Source: Planktomarina sp.
GTDB taxonomy: Bacteria > Pseudomonadota > Alphaproteobacteria > Rhodobacterales > Rhodobacteraceae
Direction of reading: 5' to 3'
Length of the DNA stretch: 64,000 bases
Assembly (NCBI GenBank): GCA_020629775.1
Contig: JAHDCP010000001.1
Location: 1 to 64,000, forward strand
The notes beneath the pieces were generated by a model, which saw nothing but the letters and a program-made list of their open reading frames with translations, was not told the DNA's origin and made no database searches. Numbering within the stretch: the first letter of the stretch is position 1; each line of letters opens with the position of its first letter. Positions 18,217 to 28,097 of the stretch are shown piece by piece. Both the position numbers and the translations under genes were made by a program.

Positions 18217-19592
18217 TAGAAAAAGTCGATTGTTACCTGCAACAAACGTTCAACGTCTTGAACGTTTTGCGACAAGGAAAACAATACAAGGCCATCGCCT
18301 TCTTCGATCCGTGTGCTGCCGCGCGGTACGATCACTTCTTTGTCTTTGCGCATGGCCCCCACCAAAACGCCCGCCGGAAAATCGATCTCATTTATCAGTT
18401 TTCCTGCAATGTTCGATGTTGAAAGAACAACCGCTTCAATCACTTCAGCATCGGCATCACCAACGGAATAAACCCCTTGGACTTTACCTTGACGAATGTG
18501 CCGAAGAATCGAAGACACTGTGGTGGCGCGGGGATTAATATGCGCATCAATATTCAATGCATCCAAAAGTGGCACCAACGTGGGGTCGTTTATTAAACAA
18601 ATGGACATTTTGCAGCCCAGTGCTTTGGATCGCACGGCGGCCAAAATATTGGTTTTATCGTCATCCGTTACTGCCAGAACAGCATCTGAATTTTCGATAT
18701 TCGCTTCCCGCAGCAAGCTGGCATCCAACCCGTCGCCGTGTAAAACAATGGTTTTTTCAAGCTCTTCCGCCGCACGTTCGGCGCAAGCGCGGCTTCTTTC
18801 AATCACTTTGCATCGGACCCGGCCGGGTTGGTCCTCAAGATTTTTTGCAACAGCCAGTCCAACATTCCCGCCGCCAACAACGACAACCCGCTTTTGTTCA
18901 GGGGCATGTTTGCCAAACGCTTCTAGAGTGCGCGCAACATCTTCCACGTGGGCGAAGACGTAACAAGAATCTCCAACTTCCACGTGGTCATCGGCCTTGG
19001 GCACCATCAACTCCCCTGACCGTCGAACGCCAACAACGCGTGCCCGAAGGGTGGAAAAAAGATCACTCAATTCGCGCAGGGGTGTCCCAGCTACCGGACA
19101 ATCGTCCGAAATTCGGATGCCGATAAGTTGTGCTTTCTGCCCCAAAAAGAACTCTGTTTCAAACGCTGCGGGTGTTTGCAAACGTCTGAGGGCGGCGATC
19201 GCTACCTCACGTTCTGGGCTGATTACAACGTCAATTGGCAAGTGATCCCGACGAAACAGATCCGAATAGATAGCATTCAAATAACCCTGCGCCCTCAGGC
19301 GGGCAATTTTGCGGGGTACAGAAAAAACAGAATGCGCCACTTGGCACGTTATCATGTTCACTTCGTCGGAATGCGTGGCGGCGATAATCATATCTGCGTC
19401 TTCAGCGCCCGCACGTTCAAGCACATTTGGATAACTTGCAAAGCCCGCAAGTCCCTGTACATCCAAGGTATCGGTCGCACGTCGCACCAGATCAGCGTTA
19501 TTGTCGATGATCGTGACGTCGTTTTTTTCGTTGGCCAAGTGGCGTGCAATTTGCCACCCGACCTGTCCGGCACCGCAAATGATGACCTTCAT
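18216..19592 (-). CDS. trkA: Trk potassium uptake system, NAD-binding regulatory subunit TrkA
   Basis: The 458-residue cytosolic protein has two tandem RCK units: a Rossmann domain starting MKVIICGAGQVGWQIARHLA with a TrkA_C domain near residues 140-225, and a second Rossmann domain (VVVVGGGNVGLAVAKNLE) with its own TrkA_C domain at the end. It gates TrkH in response to nucleotides. It follows ntrX after a 90-base gap, the usual alphaproteobacterial order, so it may be read from the ntr operon or from a promoter in that gap. Confidence 0.95.
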   Translation of the reverse strand: MKVIICGAGQVGWQIARHLANEKNDVTIIDNNADLVRRATDTLDVQGLAGFASYPNVLERAGAEDADMIIAATHSDEVNMITCQVAHSVFSVPRKIARLRAQGYLNAIYSDLFRRDHLPIDVVISPEREVAIAALRRLQTPAAFETEFFLGQKAQLIGIRISDDCPVAGTPLRELSDLFSTLRARVVGVRRSGELMVPKADDHVEVGDSCYVFAHVEDVARTLEAFGKHAPEQKRVVVVGGGNVGLAVAKNLEDQPGRVRCKVIERSRACAERAAEELEKTIVLHGDGLDASLLREANIENSDAVLAVTDDDKTNILAAVRSKALGCKMSICLINDPTLVPLLDALNIDAHINPRATTVSSILRHIRQGKVQGVYSVGDADAEVIEAVVLSTSNIAGKLINEIDFPAGVLVGAMRKDKEVIVPRGSTRIEEGDGLVLFSLSQNVQDVERLLQVTIDFF

Positions 19593-19682
19593 ATGGAAAC
19601 GGCCTTTGTTGCCCCATTCAAGGACCCACGACTGTCAGATCAGGCCGTTTTGGTCAATCTATCGTCGGTCCCCGTAATTGGA

Positions 19683-21089
19683 CTAAATTTCGCTTTCCGC
19701 ATCCAATTTAGCAACACGTCCGCCGCCACGGTTTGATGTAACGACCCCCAAGGATTTCAACTTACGGTGCAAAGCAGACCGTTCCATTCCAACAAAATTT
19801 GCTGTTCGACTAATGTTTCCACCGAAACGGTTAATCTGTGTCAGCAAGTATTCACGTTCAAAATATTCGCGCGCTTCACGCAAAGACAGCGTGGCCATAT
19901 TTCCAGAAAGAACAATGCGGCCATCCATGCTGCGGCTTTGATTTTCATTTGCAGGCAGTTCTTCCGAATTGATGGGGCCGCTTTGGCGTCCCAAAATCAA
20001 AATGCGTTCAATGACATTGCGCAATTGGCGCACGTTCCCCGGCCACAGCATGCTTTGCAGCATCGCAGAAGCATCTGAATCAAAACTGCGAAGTGGCAGG
20101 CCTTGATCTTGATGCAAGCTTTCGACGAAGAAATTCGCCAACAACGGAATATCTTCGCGGCGATCTTCAAGGCTGGGAACTTGGATCGGTACAACATTCA
20201 ATCGGTGATAAAGTTCTTCTCTGAAACGACCCGCTTCGATTTCTTCCAACAAGTCTTTGGTGGTGGAAGAAATGATCCGAACATCCACCTTAACGACGCC
20301 CTGCCCCCCAACGCGTGAGAACTTTTGGTCCACAAGAACACGCAACAGTTTTGACTGCGTGGCAAGCGGCAGATCCGCTACTTCATCTAAATACAAAACC
20401 CCACGGTCAGCGGATTCCAACAAACCGGCTTGCACACCTGTCGGGCCTTCCGAGCCGAATAGGGTTTGTTCAACGGTGTCAGGCTCCATGGTTCCGCCAT
20501 TTACGCTAACAAATGGAGCGTCTGCCCTGTTTGAATTCGCATGAATGTACCTGGCAGCAATTTCTTTGCCGGAACCACCGGGTCCCGTCAGCATCACTCT
20601 GCCGTTGGATTTGGTCACTTTTTCCAAATTAGATTTAAGCGTGCGGAACACAGCCGATTGACCAATCATGTCCAAAGCAGGCGCATCTTGACGCCGCAAT
20701 GCCTGGTTTTCTTGGCGCAAGCGCGATGTTTCCATGGCGCGGCGGATAACCACCAAAAGTTGGTCAATATTGAAGGGCTTCTCGATAAAATCGTAGGCCC
20801 CTTGCTTGATGGCAGCCACGGCAATTTCAATGTTGCCATGGCCCGAAATTATCACCACCGGAACGTCAGGTGTGTCCTGTTTAACGGCTTTAAGAATGTC
20901 GATGCCGTCCATTTGGCTGTCTTTAAGCCAAATATCCAAAATCAACAGCGCAGGCTGTGCTTTGCCCAACTCAGCCATCGCGTCGTCAGATGTACCTGCC
21001 AGCCGCGTCGTGAACCCTTCATCAATCAAGATGTCAGAAATCAATTCTCTAATATCTCTTTCATCATCGACGATTAAAATATCACCCAT
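19683..21089 (-). CDS. ntrX: Response regulator NtrX, AAA+ type without the GAFTGA loop
   Basis: The 468-residue regulator has a receiver domain with Asp52 (LLILDIWLKDSQMDG), an AAA+ domain with Walker A GPGGSGKE (169-176) and Walker B VLYLDEV, and a Fis-type DNA-binding helix-turn-helix at the C terminus (NISRTANFVGMERSALHRKL). At the position of the sigma-54 contact loop GAFTGA it reads FGSEGPTGVQAG (211-222), so activation through sigma-54 is not expected. NtrY should be its kinase, and its ATG overlaps ntrY by eight bases. In relatives NtrX controls nitrogen and respiratory genes. Confidence 0.93.
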   Translation of the reverse strand: MGDILIVDDERDIRELISDILIDEGFTTRLAGTSDDAMAELGKAQPALLILDIWLKDSQMDGIDILKAVKQDTPDVPVVIISGHGNIEIAVAAIKQGAYDFIEKPFNIDQLLVVIRRAMETSRLRQENQALRRQDAPALDMIGQSAVFRTLKSNLEKVTKSNGRVMLTGPGGSGKEIAARYIHANSNRADAPFVSVNGGTMEPDTVEQTLFGSEGPTGVQAGLLESADRGVLYLDEVADLPLATQSKLLRVLVDQKFSRVGGQGVVKVDVRIISSTTKDLLEEIEAGRFREELYHRLNVVPIQVPSLEDRREDIPLLANFFVESLHQDQGLPLRSFDSDASAMLQSMLWPGNVRQLRNVIERILILGRQSGPINSEELPANENQSRSMDGRIVLSGNMATLSLREAREYFEREYLLTQINRFGGNISRTANFVGMERSALHRKLKSLGVVTSNRGGGRVAKLDAESEI

Positions 21090-23334
21090 AATCCACCTGT
21101 TTTTCTTGCTGTAAGGCACCCACCATTGGCAGCACAACGCGTGCCACAGCGCCTTGAGTTTTTTGGTTATCCAAAGTCCAGCGATCCTCCAGCGTCAGAG
21201 AACCTCCGTGTTCTTCGATGATCTTGACCACAATTGGCAGCCCCAAACCGGTCCCTTCATCGCGGTGCGTCACATAAGGTTCAAAAAGCTTTGCACGGTC
21301 TTCCGGAAGCCCAACCCCATTGTCGGAAATTGTAAGAACGGCATCTGCGTTCTCGACTTTCAAAACCACGTCCACAGCTCCTTTGGGCAACGGCTGCGTT
21401 TGCATGCGCATTTCAATGGCTTCACCGGCGTTTTTCACAAGATTTGTAAGCGCCTGTCGCATCATGGTTTGGTCAAACAAAAACTCGGTGCTTTCATCTG
21501 GCAAATGCGAAGTCACATCAATTTTGGCCAGCGCTGTGTTTTGCAAAGATACGACGTCTTGGATCAGATCAGTTAAAGAACCAGGCCGCTTTTCCGCCTG
21601 CGGCATTCGCGCAAACTTGGAGAATTCATCGACGATCCGGCGTAAATCATCTGTTTGGCGCACAATCACGCCAGTCATGGCTTCCAGTTTTTCGGAATCA
21701 TCGCCCAAAGCGGGGCCAAATTTTCTGTAAATTCGGTCAGCTGAAAGCTTGATCGGCGTAAGCGGGTTTTTGATTTCATGGGCAATGCGTCTTGCCACGT
21801 CCCCCCAAGCCGCCATTCGCTGCGCGCTGACCAAGTCGGTGACGTCTTCTAAAGCAATCACCATGCCTTCAATCTGACCGTTTTCATTTTCACGGGCTGC
21901 AACTTGGGTCAAAAGACTTTCTTGTTTGCCATTTCGCACAAGCTTCAATTCTTGTCGGACAGTTCTGTTTCGACTGGTGGGGAGCTCCGACAGCAACGGC
22001 GCAATTTCTGGAACCAGGTCACGAAAGCTGCCGCCCAATGCCGTTGCATCCAAATCAAGGACACGTTCTGCGGCGCGATTTAGAAAGGTAATGTTGCCTT
22101 CAGTATCCAGCCCCACAACACCAGAAGTCACCGACGACAGCACGGAATCGAACAACCTGCGTCTTCGGTCAGCTTGTTCCGCGTTTTGAACCAGATTGTC
22201 GCGCTGCCCTTTCAGTTGTTTGGTCATCTGATTGAAATACCGGCCAAGCATCGAAATCTCGTCATCGCCACGCAAGTTGTCCACTTGTGCATCCAAATCC
22301 CCAGCGCCAACCCGCCGGGCTGCGGCGGCCAAATCACCGATTGGGCGTGCCAGTCGCTCAGCAAACCAAAGTCCAACCCACGTGGCTGCCAAAACCAAAA
22401 TCAAAGCAAAAACCAAATACAACACGCCGAAGTCGAACAGCAGTTTGCCCCTGTCCCGTTCAAGCTGTTGATACAAACTTGCCGTGGCGGTGGTTTCGTC
22501 CAAAAGCCCCGCCAGACGTCCGTCGATTTCACGCGCGATGTAAATGTATCTGTTGGTGAAAGCTTCCAATCGAAACAGGGCGCGAATTTCGTTGCCTTGT
22601 TGATCCAAAATAATGGCTGGGTTTGCACCTTCGGCGCTTTGGATCTGGTCTGGAGTCGGTTGCTCAAAGTTGAACAAGTAACTATCGGGCCCCCGCACCA
22701 CCAAGGTTCCTAAGTTGTCGACAACAAAAATTTCTTTCACGCCGCGTTGGATTTGGGGCGTCAGGTCCTGCAGAACTTGCCGCAGTTGCCCATCTTCGAG
22801 CGAAAAACGTTCTTCTGCTTGGTTAAGGGCCATCGCCATGGCCACAACATCTTCGCGAATGGCGGCGCGTTGATCTTCTTGATAGGCTTGGGCCGCGTCC
22901 CTTGAAACACCCACCGCGTTGCGGACCCGATCAGAAAACCAACCTTCAAAGGATTGGTTCACAGTTAACATCGCAAAAAGCGCCACCAACACAGCGGGTA
23001 CCAGTGCCAAAGCTGCAAAAACGGAAGAAAGCCGAACATGAAGCCGTGATCCTGACGATCTCGCACGGCGTGCAGATACCACTTGCGAAATCCGCCAGAC
23101 CACCAATGCAGCGGCCACAAGAACATAGACCAAATCAAACGTAAGGATGATCCGAAGAAACTGTGAAGTTCCTTCATTCAAAGGTTGCAATGCAAGGTAA
23201 GTGGCCACCACCAAAACAGGGCCAGTCACAACAAGCAAAACTGCAAATGCAAAGCGAACATTGCGCCGGTGGCTGAAATCAGCCCCGATCGACACCCAAT
23301 CGCTGACCATGCCTTGCCGCACGGCGTCCCCCAC
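21082..23334 (-). CDS. ntrY: Membrane sensor histidine kinase NtrY
   Basis: The 750-residue kinase has three N-terminal membrane segments (about 28-50, 63-85, 95-120), an extracytoplasmic part, a fourth segment (about 285-310), then HAMP (RLARPIGDLAAAARRVGAGDLDAQV), PAS (FDSVLSSVTSGVVGLDTEGNI), the phospho-His motif RRIAHEIKNPLTPIKLS and an ATPase domain (DNGVGLPEDRAK, DEGTGLGLPIV). It should phosphorylate NtrX. The GTG at 23334 is used here; the ATG at 23310 is an equally good start and shortens the protein by eight residues. It follows ntrC by 60 bases. Confidence 0.94.
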   Translation of the reverse strand: MGDAVRQGMVSDWVSIGADFSHRRNVRFAFAVLLVVTGPVLVVATYLALQPLNEGTSQFLRIILTFDLVYVLVAAALVVWRISQVVSARRARSSGSRLHVRLSSVFAALALVPAVLVALFAMLTVNQSFEGWFSDRVRNAVGVSRDAAQAYQEDQRAAIREDVVAMAMALNQAEERFSLEDGQLRQVLQDLTPQIQRGVKEIFVVDNLGTLVVRGPDSYLFNFEQPTPDQIQSAEGANPAIILDQQGNEIRALFRLEAFTNRYIYIAREIDGRLAGLLDETTATASLYQQLERDRGKLLFDFGVLYLVFALILVLAATWVGLWFAERLARPIGDLAAAARRVGAGDLDAQVDNLRGDDEISMLGRYFNQMTKQLKGQRDNLVQNAEQADRRRRLFDSVLSSVTSGVVGLDTEGNITFLNRAAERVLDLDATALGGSFRDLVPEIAPLLSELPTSRNRTVRQELKLVRNGKQESLLTQVAARENENGQIEGMVIALEDVTDLVSAQRMAAWGDVARRIAHEIKNPLTPIKLSADRIYRKFGPALGDDSEKLEAMTGVIVRQTDDLRRIVDEFSKFARMPQAEKRPGSLTDLIQDVVSLQNTALAKIDVTSHLPDESTEFLFDQTMMRQALTNLVKNAGEAIEMRMQTQPLPKGAVDVVLKVENADAVLTISDNGVGLPEDRAKLFEPYVTHRDEGTGLGLPIVVKIIEEHGGSLTLEDRWTLDNQKTQGAVARVVLPMVGALQQEKQVDYG

Positions 23335-23394
23335 GTAATTCGATTTCCCCGAACAGAATGACGCTATGGTATATCGGTCACTCCTGTTGCGGTT

Positions 23395-24759
23395 TTACAT
23401 CAACTTACGACGCCGTGTCACGAGAATATCGAGCTCAGTTATCTTTTTTCTGAGGGTATTTCGGTTTATCCCAAGCAATTCCGCACATTTGGCTTGATTA
23501 CCGGCTGTAGCATCCAAAGCAATTTCAATCAGAGGTTTTTCGACTTCGCGCAAAATGCGTTGATAAACACCGACAGGCGGCAAATCACCGTCGTGAAGAT
23601 GGAAATAACGCGTCAGATGCCGGTTAACTGATTCTGATAGTTTTTCTTCAGAACCGCCGCCCCCAACGCTGCGCCTGCGTCCATTGGACAACAACACTTC
23701 TTCCACATGTTCCAAGCCGATTTGTGAGTCTGACGCTGTGAGTGTCAGACGCCGCACTGTAAATGCCAATTGCCGGACGTTTCCTGGCCAATCAAATGCA
23801 CGCAACGCTTGCATGGCCTCTGGACTGATGGATTTGACAGCCCCGTTTTCACGTTCCACTTCGCCCAGAAAATAATCCACAAGCAACGGCACGTCTTCCA
23901 CCCGCTCGCGCAAGGGTGGGACGTTCAGAACGATCCCAGTCAACCGAAAGTAAAGATCTTGCCGAAAATCGCCTTCATCGACGTATCGACCCAAACTGTC
24001 CTGGCTGGTGACCAACAGCGCCGTGGGTTCATCTTGATCACTTTCTAAAATTCGAACCAATCTGCCTTGGGCCGCCAGGTCAAATTCAGTGACATCTTCA
24101 ATAACGACAGTGCCTTTTTGAGCCTGATCAAAAATGGCCTTTGCCCGTTCGGAGGTGGCAAAATCTTCAACAGTTGCCACGATAAGCGGCTGGTCCCTTC
24201 GATCAGACAAAGCGTGCACAGTTCGGGCAATCAGGGATTTCCCAGTTCCGCTTTCCCCTTCGATCACGGCGGGCAAATCAGAATTCATAACACGCGCAAT
24301 AAGGCGATACAGGTCTTGCATGTTTTCAGCCCGACCCACCAAAGGAAGGCTGTCGGTCTGGCTGTGTTGAAACGCTGCTTTTTTCGGCAATCGGCGTTTG
24401 GTTTCCAAAGCTTGCGACGCGCGGGTCATCAAATCTGGCAAATCGAATGGCTTTGGAAGATAGTCAAAGGCCCGCGCCTCGGTGGCTTTCACTGCGGTCA
24501 AAATTGTATTTTGAGCAGAGATAACAATCACCGGCATACCGGGGCGTTCGTTGTGAATTTCTGGCAGCATTTCGATGCCGTTTCCATCCGGCATCATAAC
24601 GTCAGAAATCACCAGATCGCCTTTGCCTTCTTCCACCCACCGCTTCAGCGTTATCAAAGAAGACGTGGCATGCACCCGGCATCCCGCGCGCGTAAACGCT
24701 TGCGTCAAAACAGTGCGAATTGTGCGATCATCATCAGCAATAAGAACCGTGCCGTCCAT
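23395..24759 (-). CDS. ntrC: Nitrogen regulator NtrC lacking the sigma-54 contact loop (Rhodobacter type)
   Basis: The 454-residue protein has a receiver domain (Asp53 in [10 protein letters not shown]), an AAA+ domain with Walker A GESGTGKS (168-175) and Walker B VVIEDV, and a Fis-type C-terminal helix-turn-helix ([18 protein letters not shown]). Between the Walker motifs, where most NtrC proteins have ELFGHEKGAFTGA, this one runs [20 protein letters not shown] and lacks the loop. R. capsulatus NtrC has the same deletion and works with the housekeeping sigma factor, so that mode is inferred here. NtrB, encoded immediately upstream with no gap, should be its kinase. Confidence 0.95.
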   Translation of the reverse strand: MDGTVLIADDDRTIRTVLTQAFTRAGCRVHATSSLITLKRWVEEGKGDLVISDVMMPDGNGIEMLPEIHNERPGMPVIVISAQNTILTAVKATEARAFDYLPKPFDLPDLMTRASQALETKRRLPKKAAFQHSQTDSLPLVGRAENMQDLYRLIARVMNSDLPAVIEGESGTGKSLIARTVHALSDRRDQPLIVATVEDFATSERAKAIFDQAQKGTVVIEDVTEFDLAAQGRLVRILESDQDEPTALLVTSQDSLGRYVDEGDFRQDLYFRLTGIVLNVPPLRERVEDVPLLVDYFLGEVERENGAVKSISPEAMQALRAFDWPGNVRQLAFTVRRLTLTASDSQIGLEHVEEVLLSNGRRRSVGGGGSEEKLSESVNRHLTRYFHLHDGDLPPVGVYQRILREVEKPLIEIALDATAGNQAKCAELLGINRNTLRKKITELDILVTRRRKLM

Positions 24760-25839
24760 TTATGATGCCTCCTTTTCTAAAAAATCATCTGCAACTGGAA
24801 GCGAGATCCGAAAAACTGTTTTCCCAGGGTTGGAAGTGACAGAAATCCATCCATCATGGTCTGCCACGATTTTTGAAACCAACGCCAAGCCAAGCCCGGT
24901 GCCGTTTTCACGGCCAGACACGAAAGGATCAAAAATTTGGTCTTCAATGGCGGCGGGCAATCCTGGCCCGTCATCTATGATTTCCACCTGCAAGGGCAGT
25001 GAATGTTGTTGCCCATCTTTATCCTGTCTGCGCCGCAAAGCGTGATCGTAAAATGTGCGCAACCATATGGTGCCTGAAACCTTCTGCGCCTCTGCGGCGT
25101 TTTTCAACAAGTTCAGGATCACTTGAACCAGTTGATCCAAATCGGCGTATGTCAGTGGCAAGGACGGATCGTAATTTTCCACGAACACCATGTGCCGCCC
25201 AAACCCCACAGACGCGCTTTGGCGGGCGCGATCCAAAACATCGTGGATGTTCACCGGCTTTCGATTTGGCGGCAACAGATTGCCGAATTGTTCCACCTGC
25301 CCCAGTAATCCCAAAATGCGTTTGGTCTCCGAGACAATGAGATTGGTGAGTTCAACGCCATCTGGCTCCAGATTCATGGACAAAAGCTGTGCTGCCCCTT
25401 TGATGCCTGCCAAAGGGTTTTTGATTTCATGAGCCAGCATTTCGGCCATGCCGATGGCTGATAAAGCTGCCGCTTCTGGTGAAGATCGTTTACCAAATCG
25501 CATCGCCGTGTCTTGCGGGCGTAACAGCGCTAAAATGTGCCCGGTCTCTTGTTCCAAAACGTTGATATCGACATCGCAAACCACGGGTGTCATGCCGCGC
25601 ACTTCGATTAATACGCCAGCGGCCGTGAACGGAACAGCTTCTGTCCGCGCGCGTGCGATCACCGGAACCAAATCTACATCACAATGGGTTTCCGACAGCA
25701 CCTTCGCGCCAATCAATGCATTGCGCGACGCGTTGAAAAATTCCTCTGCTACAGAATTAACATCTGTGACTTGGTCGTGCGCATCCAAAATCAGCGCTGG
25801 AAATGGCAATGCAGACCATACAGTTTGTGTCCCGGTCAC
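24760..25839 (-). CDS. ntrB: Nitrogen sensor histidine kinase/phosphatase NtrB
   Basis: The 359-residue soluble kinase has an N-terminal PAS domain (WSALPFPALILDAHDQVTDVNSVAEEFF), the phospho-His motif EMLAHEIKNPLAGIKG, and an ATPase domain with DDGPGLPAAIEDQ and ENGTGLGLALV. It sets NtrC phosphorylation according to PII signalling. The start chosen is the GTG at 25839, which overlaps the dusB stop as GTGA and has a GAGGG-type site upstream inside dusB; the longer reading from 25953 would overlap dusB by over 100 bases. Confidence 0.95.
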   Translation of the reverse strand: MTGTQTVWSALPFPALILDAHDQVTDVNSVAEEFFNASRNALIGAKVLSETHCDVDLVPVIARARTEAVPFTAAGVLIEVRGMTPVVCDVDINVLEQETGHILALLRPQDTAMRFGKRSSPEAAALSAIGMAEMLAHEIKNPLAGIKGAAQLLSMNLEPDGVELTNLIVSETKRILGLLGQVEQFGNLLPPNRKPVNIHDVLDRARQSASVGFGRHMVFVENYDPSLPLTYADLDQLVQVILNLLKNAAEAQKVSGTIWLRTFYDHALRRRQDKDGQQHSLPLQVEIIDDGPGLPAAIEDQIFDPFVSGRENGTGLGLALVSKIVADHDGWISVTSNPGKTVFRISLPVADDFLEKEAS

Positions 25840-26828
25840 GCAGCGGCCCTCACCCTCGGGCGGTTCAACGCGTCTGGCAAAAGCTGCAAAACAGTGTTTA
25901 CGCAGGTGGCGGTCAAAATCGCTTTGCGCATGGCCTTTGGGGTTTGTGCCCAATCCATGTACCAGCCCAAGTGTTTTCTTGCGACACGCCCCCCTAAAAC
26001 GGTTCCGTAAAACGCCAGCATGGCTTCGTAATGCGTGCTGACCAATTCCACCAATTCTGTCCTTTCTGGTGGTGCGGATATCGGATGTCTTAACAAACCC
26101 GCTGCGATTTCAGCCAAGACCCAAGGCTTGCCTTGCGCGCCCCGCCCGATCATCACACCTGCGGCGCCTGATTGGTTCAACGCACGTTGGGCCGAAGGAA
26201 GATCCACAATATCGCCATTCGCAACCACTGGAATTGTAACCGCATCCACCACAGGTGCAATGGCACACCAATCGGCGGTGCCCTTATAAAATTGACACCG
26301 CGTACGGCCGTGAACGGTAATCATCTGAACGCCGGCATTTTCCGCCAATCGGGCAATGTCTGCGGCATTCATGGTGTCATGATCCCAGCCAAGCCGCATT
26401 TTCAGGCTAACAGGCAACGAAGTTGCGTTCACCACGGCCTCTACAAGAGACAAAGCCAAATCTGGGGTGCGCATCAAAGCACTGCCCGACAACCCACTGG
26501 TCACCTGCTTTGCCGGGCACCCCATGTTTATATCGATAAAACGCGCCCCTTGGTCTTCCACCAGTTTTGCTGCTTCGGCCATCCAATACGGCTCGCGCCC
26601 AGCCAACTGCACAGACGTGTTGGCCACCTGAAACCCCAGTTCAGCCTTTTCGCGTGTACCTGTTTTGGAATTTACCATGTCTTGGCTGGCAATCATTTCT
26701 GATACCACCAAGCCTGCGCCAAACTGCGCAACCACGTCCCGATAGGGTCTGTCAGTTATGCCTGCCATCGGCGCCAACAAAACGGGCGGATCGATGGTGT
26801 GTGATCCGAAGCGCAATTCTTGGGTCAC
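25836..26828 (-). CDS. dusB: tRNA-dihydrouridine synthase B (NifR3)
   Basis: The 330-residue flavoenzyme has the FMN-site opening PPVLLAPMAGITDRPYRD, the catalytic cysteine in INMGCPAKQVTSG, and MIGRGAQGKPWVL near the phosphate site. It reduces uridines in the tRNA D-loop. As nifR3 it is the usual first gene of the ntrBC operon in alphaproteobacteria. The GTG at 26828 is chosen since AAGGGA lies seven bases upstream; a GTG at 26861 would start inside the palindrome described at 26855-26875. Confidence 0.94.
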   Translation of the reverse strand: MTQELRFGSHTIDPPVLLAPMAGITDRPYRDVVAQFGAGLVVSEMIASQDMVNSKTGTREKAELGFQVANTSVQLAGREPYWMAEAAKLVEDQGARFIDINMGCPAKQVTSGLSGSALMRTPDLALSLVEAVVNATSLPVSLKMRLGWDHDTMNAADIARLAENAGVQMITVHGRTRCQFYKGTADWCAIAPVVDAVTIPVVANGDIVDLPSAQRALNQSGAAGVMIGRGAQGKPWVLAEIAAGLLRHPISAPPERTELVELVSTHYEAMLAFYGTVLGGRVARKHLGWYMDWAQTPKAMRKAILTATCVNTVLQLLPDALNRPRVRAAA

Positions 26829-26854
26829 TACAAAATCCCTTTGCGGTTTCACAT

Positions 26855-26875
26855 TTTGCACAAATATTGTGCAAA
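26855..26875. promoter_or_regulatory. Palindromic operator, probable NtrC-binding site upstream of dusB-ntrBC
   Basis: A perfect inverted repeat with nine-base arms and a three-base centre lies in the 107-base gap between the divergent dusB and ispD genes. Its core TGCACAAATATTGTGCA has the 17-base TGCAC-N7-GTGCA form of the enteric NtrC site (usually TGCACC-N5-GGTGCA), with one mismatch per half. NtrC autoregulation at this promoter is known in other alphaproteobacteria. It lies 27 bases before the dusB start chosen here, so repression is the likelier effect. Protein identity is inferred. Confidence 0.6.
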
Positions 26876-26935
26876 GCTTGTTATTTGTGCATTATCGACA
26901 AAATCCAATGATTTGCAAGGAAGAATTCCCTGTCT

Positions 26936-27628
26936 ATGAACATGGGAATGGGACGCAATTCGAAGAATGTTGCCGCTTTGATCGTGGCTGCCGGAAAAGG
27001 CACAAGGGCTGGCGGGACAATTGCAAAGCAATGGCAACCGCTTCTTGGCCGCCGCGTGATTGATTGGACCCTTGAGGCTTTCTTGACGCACCCCAGCATT
27101 CATCAGGTTGCCGTTGTTTTGCCCCCCCAGTCCGAGGATTTGGCCGCTTCCTTCAATTCGGAAGTGAAAACCACATTGGGGGGCAGCAGCCGGGCACAAT
27201 CGGTGAAAAACGGCTTGGACCTTTTGCAAAATTCAAAGACCGATATTGTTTTGATCCACGATGCGGCCCGCCCCTGTGTGACCACAGACCAAATTGATGC
27301 TTGTATTAAGGCCGCTGAAAACGCGGACGGCGCTGCATTGGGTCTGCCCATGACAGATTCCGTTTGGCAAACGTCAGAGGACAATATTTGCGGAACGTTG
27401 GACCGCAGCCGTCTTTGGCGCGCCCAAACCCCGCAGGCTTTCGACTATAACAAAATTTGTGCCGCCCACGCGCAAAGCGATGGGCTTGCCAACGACGACG
27501 TTGAAGTGGCTTTGGCCGCTGGACTTGCAATTCACCCGGTCGTGGGCTCTGAAGACAACTTGAAAATCACTCTGCAGCAGGACTTTGACCGGGCAGAAAC
27601 CATTTTGCGAGGGCGCCGTGGACATTAG
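26936..27628 (+). CDS. ispD: 2-C-methyl-D-erythritol 4-phosphate cytidylyltransferase
   Basis: The product is about 230 residues with the CTP-binding motif [15 protein letters not shown], the family motif [11 protein letters not shown] and [11 protein letters not shown] near the end. It catalyses the third step of the MEP isoprenoid pathway. Three ATG codons lie close together (26936, 26942, 26948) and the sequence does not decide between them. The 3' end overlaps ispF by 11 bases. IspD and IspF are fused in many alphaproteobacteria; here they are separate. Confidence 0.95.
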   Translation: MNMGMGRNSKNVAALIVAAGKGTRAGGTIAKQWQPLLGRRVIDWTLEAFLTHPSIHQVAVVLPPQSEDLAASFNSEVKTTLGGSSRAQSVKNGLDLLQNSKTDIVLIHDAARPCVTTDQIDACIKAAENADGAALGLPMTDSVWQTSEDNICGTLDRSRLWRAQTPQAFDYNKICAAHAQSDGLANDDVEVALAAGLAIHPVVGSEDNLKITLQQDFDRAETILRGRRGH

Positions 27629-28097
27629 ATTGGGAAATGGATTTGACGTGCACCGCTTTGAAGAAGGCGACCACGTGATTTTGTGCGGTATCCGCATCCC
27701 TTACTCCAAAAAGCTGAACGGTCATTCTGATGCTGATGTGGCGATGCATGCTGTGACCGACGCGATTTATGGCGCTTTGGCGGATGGGGATATTGGCCAG
27801 CATTTCCCACCCAGCGATCCCCAGTGGAAAGGTGCAGACAGCGCGGTTTTCTTGAAACACGCAGTCGGATTGGCGGCCGAACGTGGTTACCAGATCAGCA
27901 ACATTGATTGCACAATCATTTGCGAACTGCCCAAAATCGGCCCGCATGCTGCCCAGATGCGCGCGCAGATGGCTGACCTGATGGGATTGGACACAGATCA
28001 AGTCAGCGTGAAAGCCACCACATCAGAAACCCTTGGCTTTACTGGCCGTGGTGAAGGAATCGCTTCGCTGGCGACAGCAGCGTTGTGCAAGCCATGA
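27618..28097 (+). CDS. ispF: 2-C-methyl-D-erythritol 2,4-cyclodiphosphate synthase
   Basis: The 159-residue enzyme starts at a GTG ([18 protein letters not shown]) inside the end of ispD. The zinc ligands are Asp and His in DVHRF and the His in [32 protein letters not shown] is the family signature near the C terminus. It forms the cyclic diphosphate in the MEP pathway. The longer reading from 27585 lies wholly in ispD and is not supported. Confidence 0.96.
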   Translation: MDIRLGNGFDVHRFEEGDHVILCGIRIPYSKKLNGHSDADVAMHAVTDAIYGALADGDIGQHFPPSDPQWKGADSAVFLKHAVGLAAERGYQISNIDCTIICELPKIGPHAAQMRAQMADLMGLDTDQVSVKATTSETLGFTGRGEGIASLATAALCKP

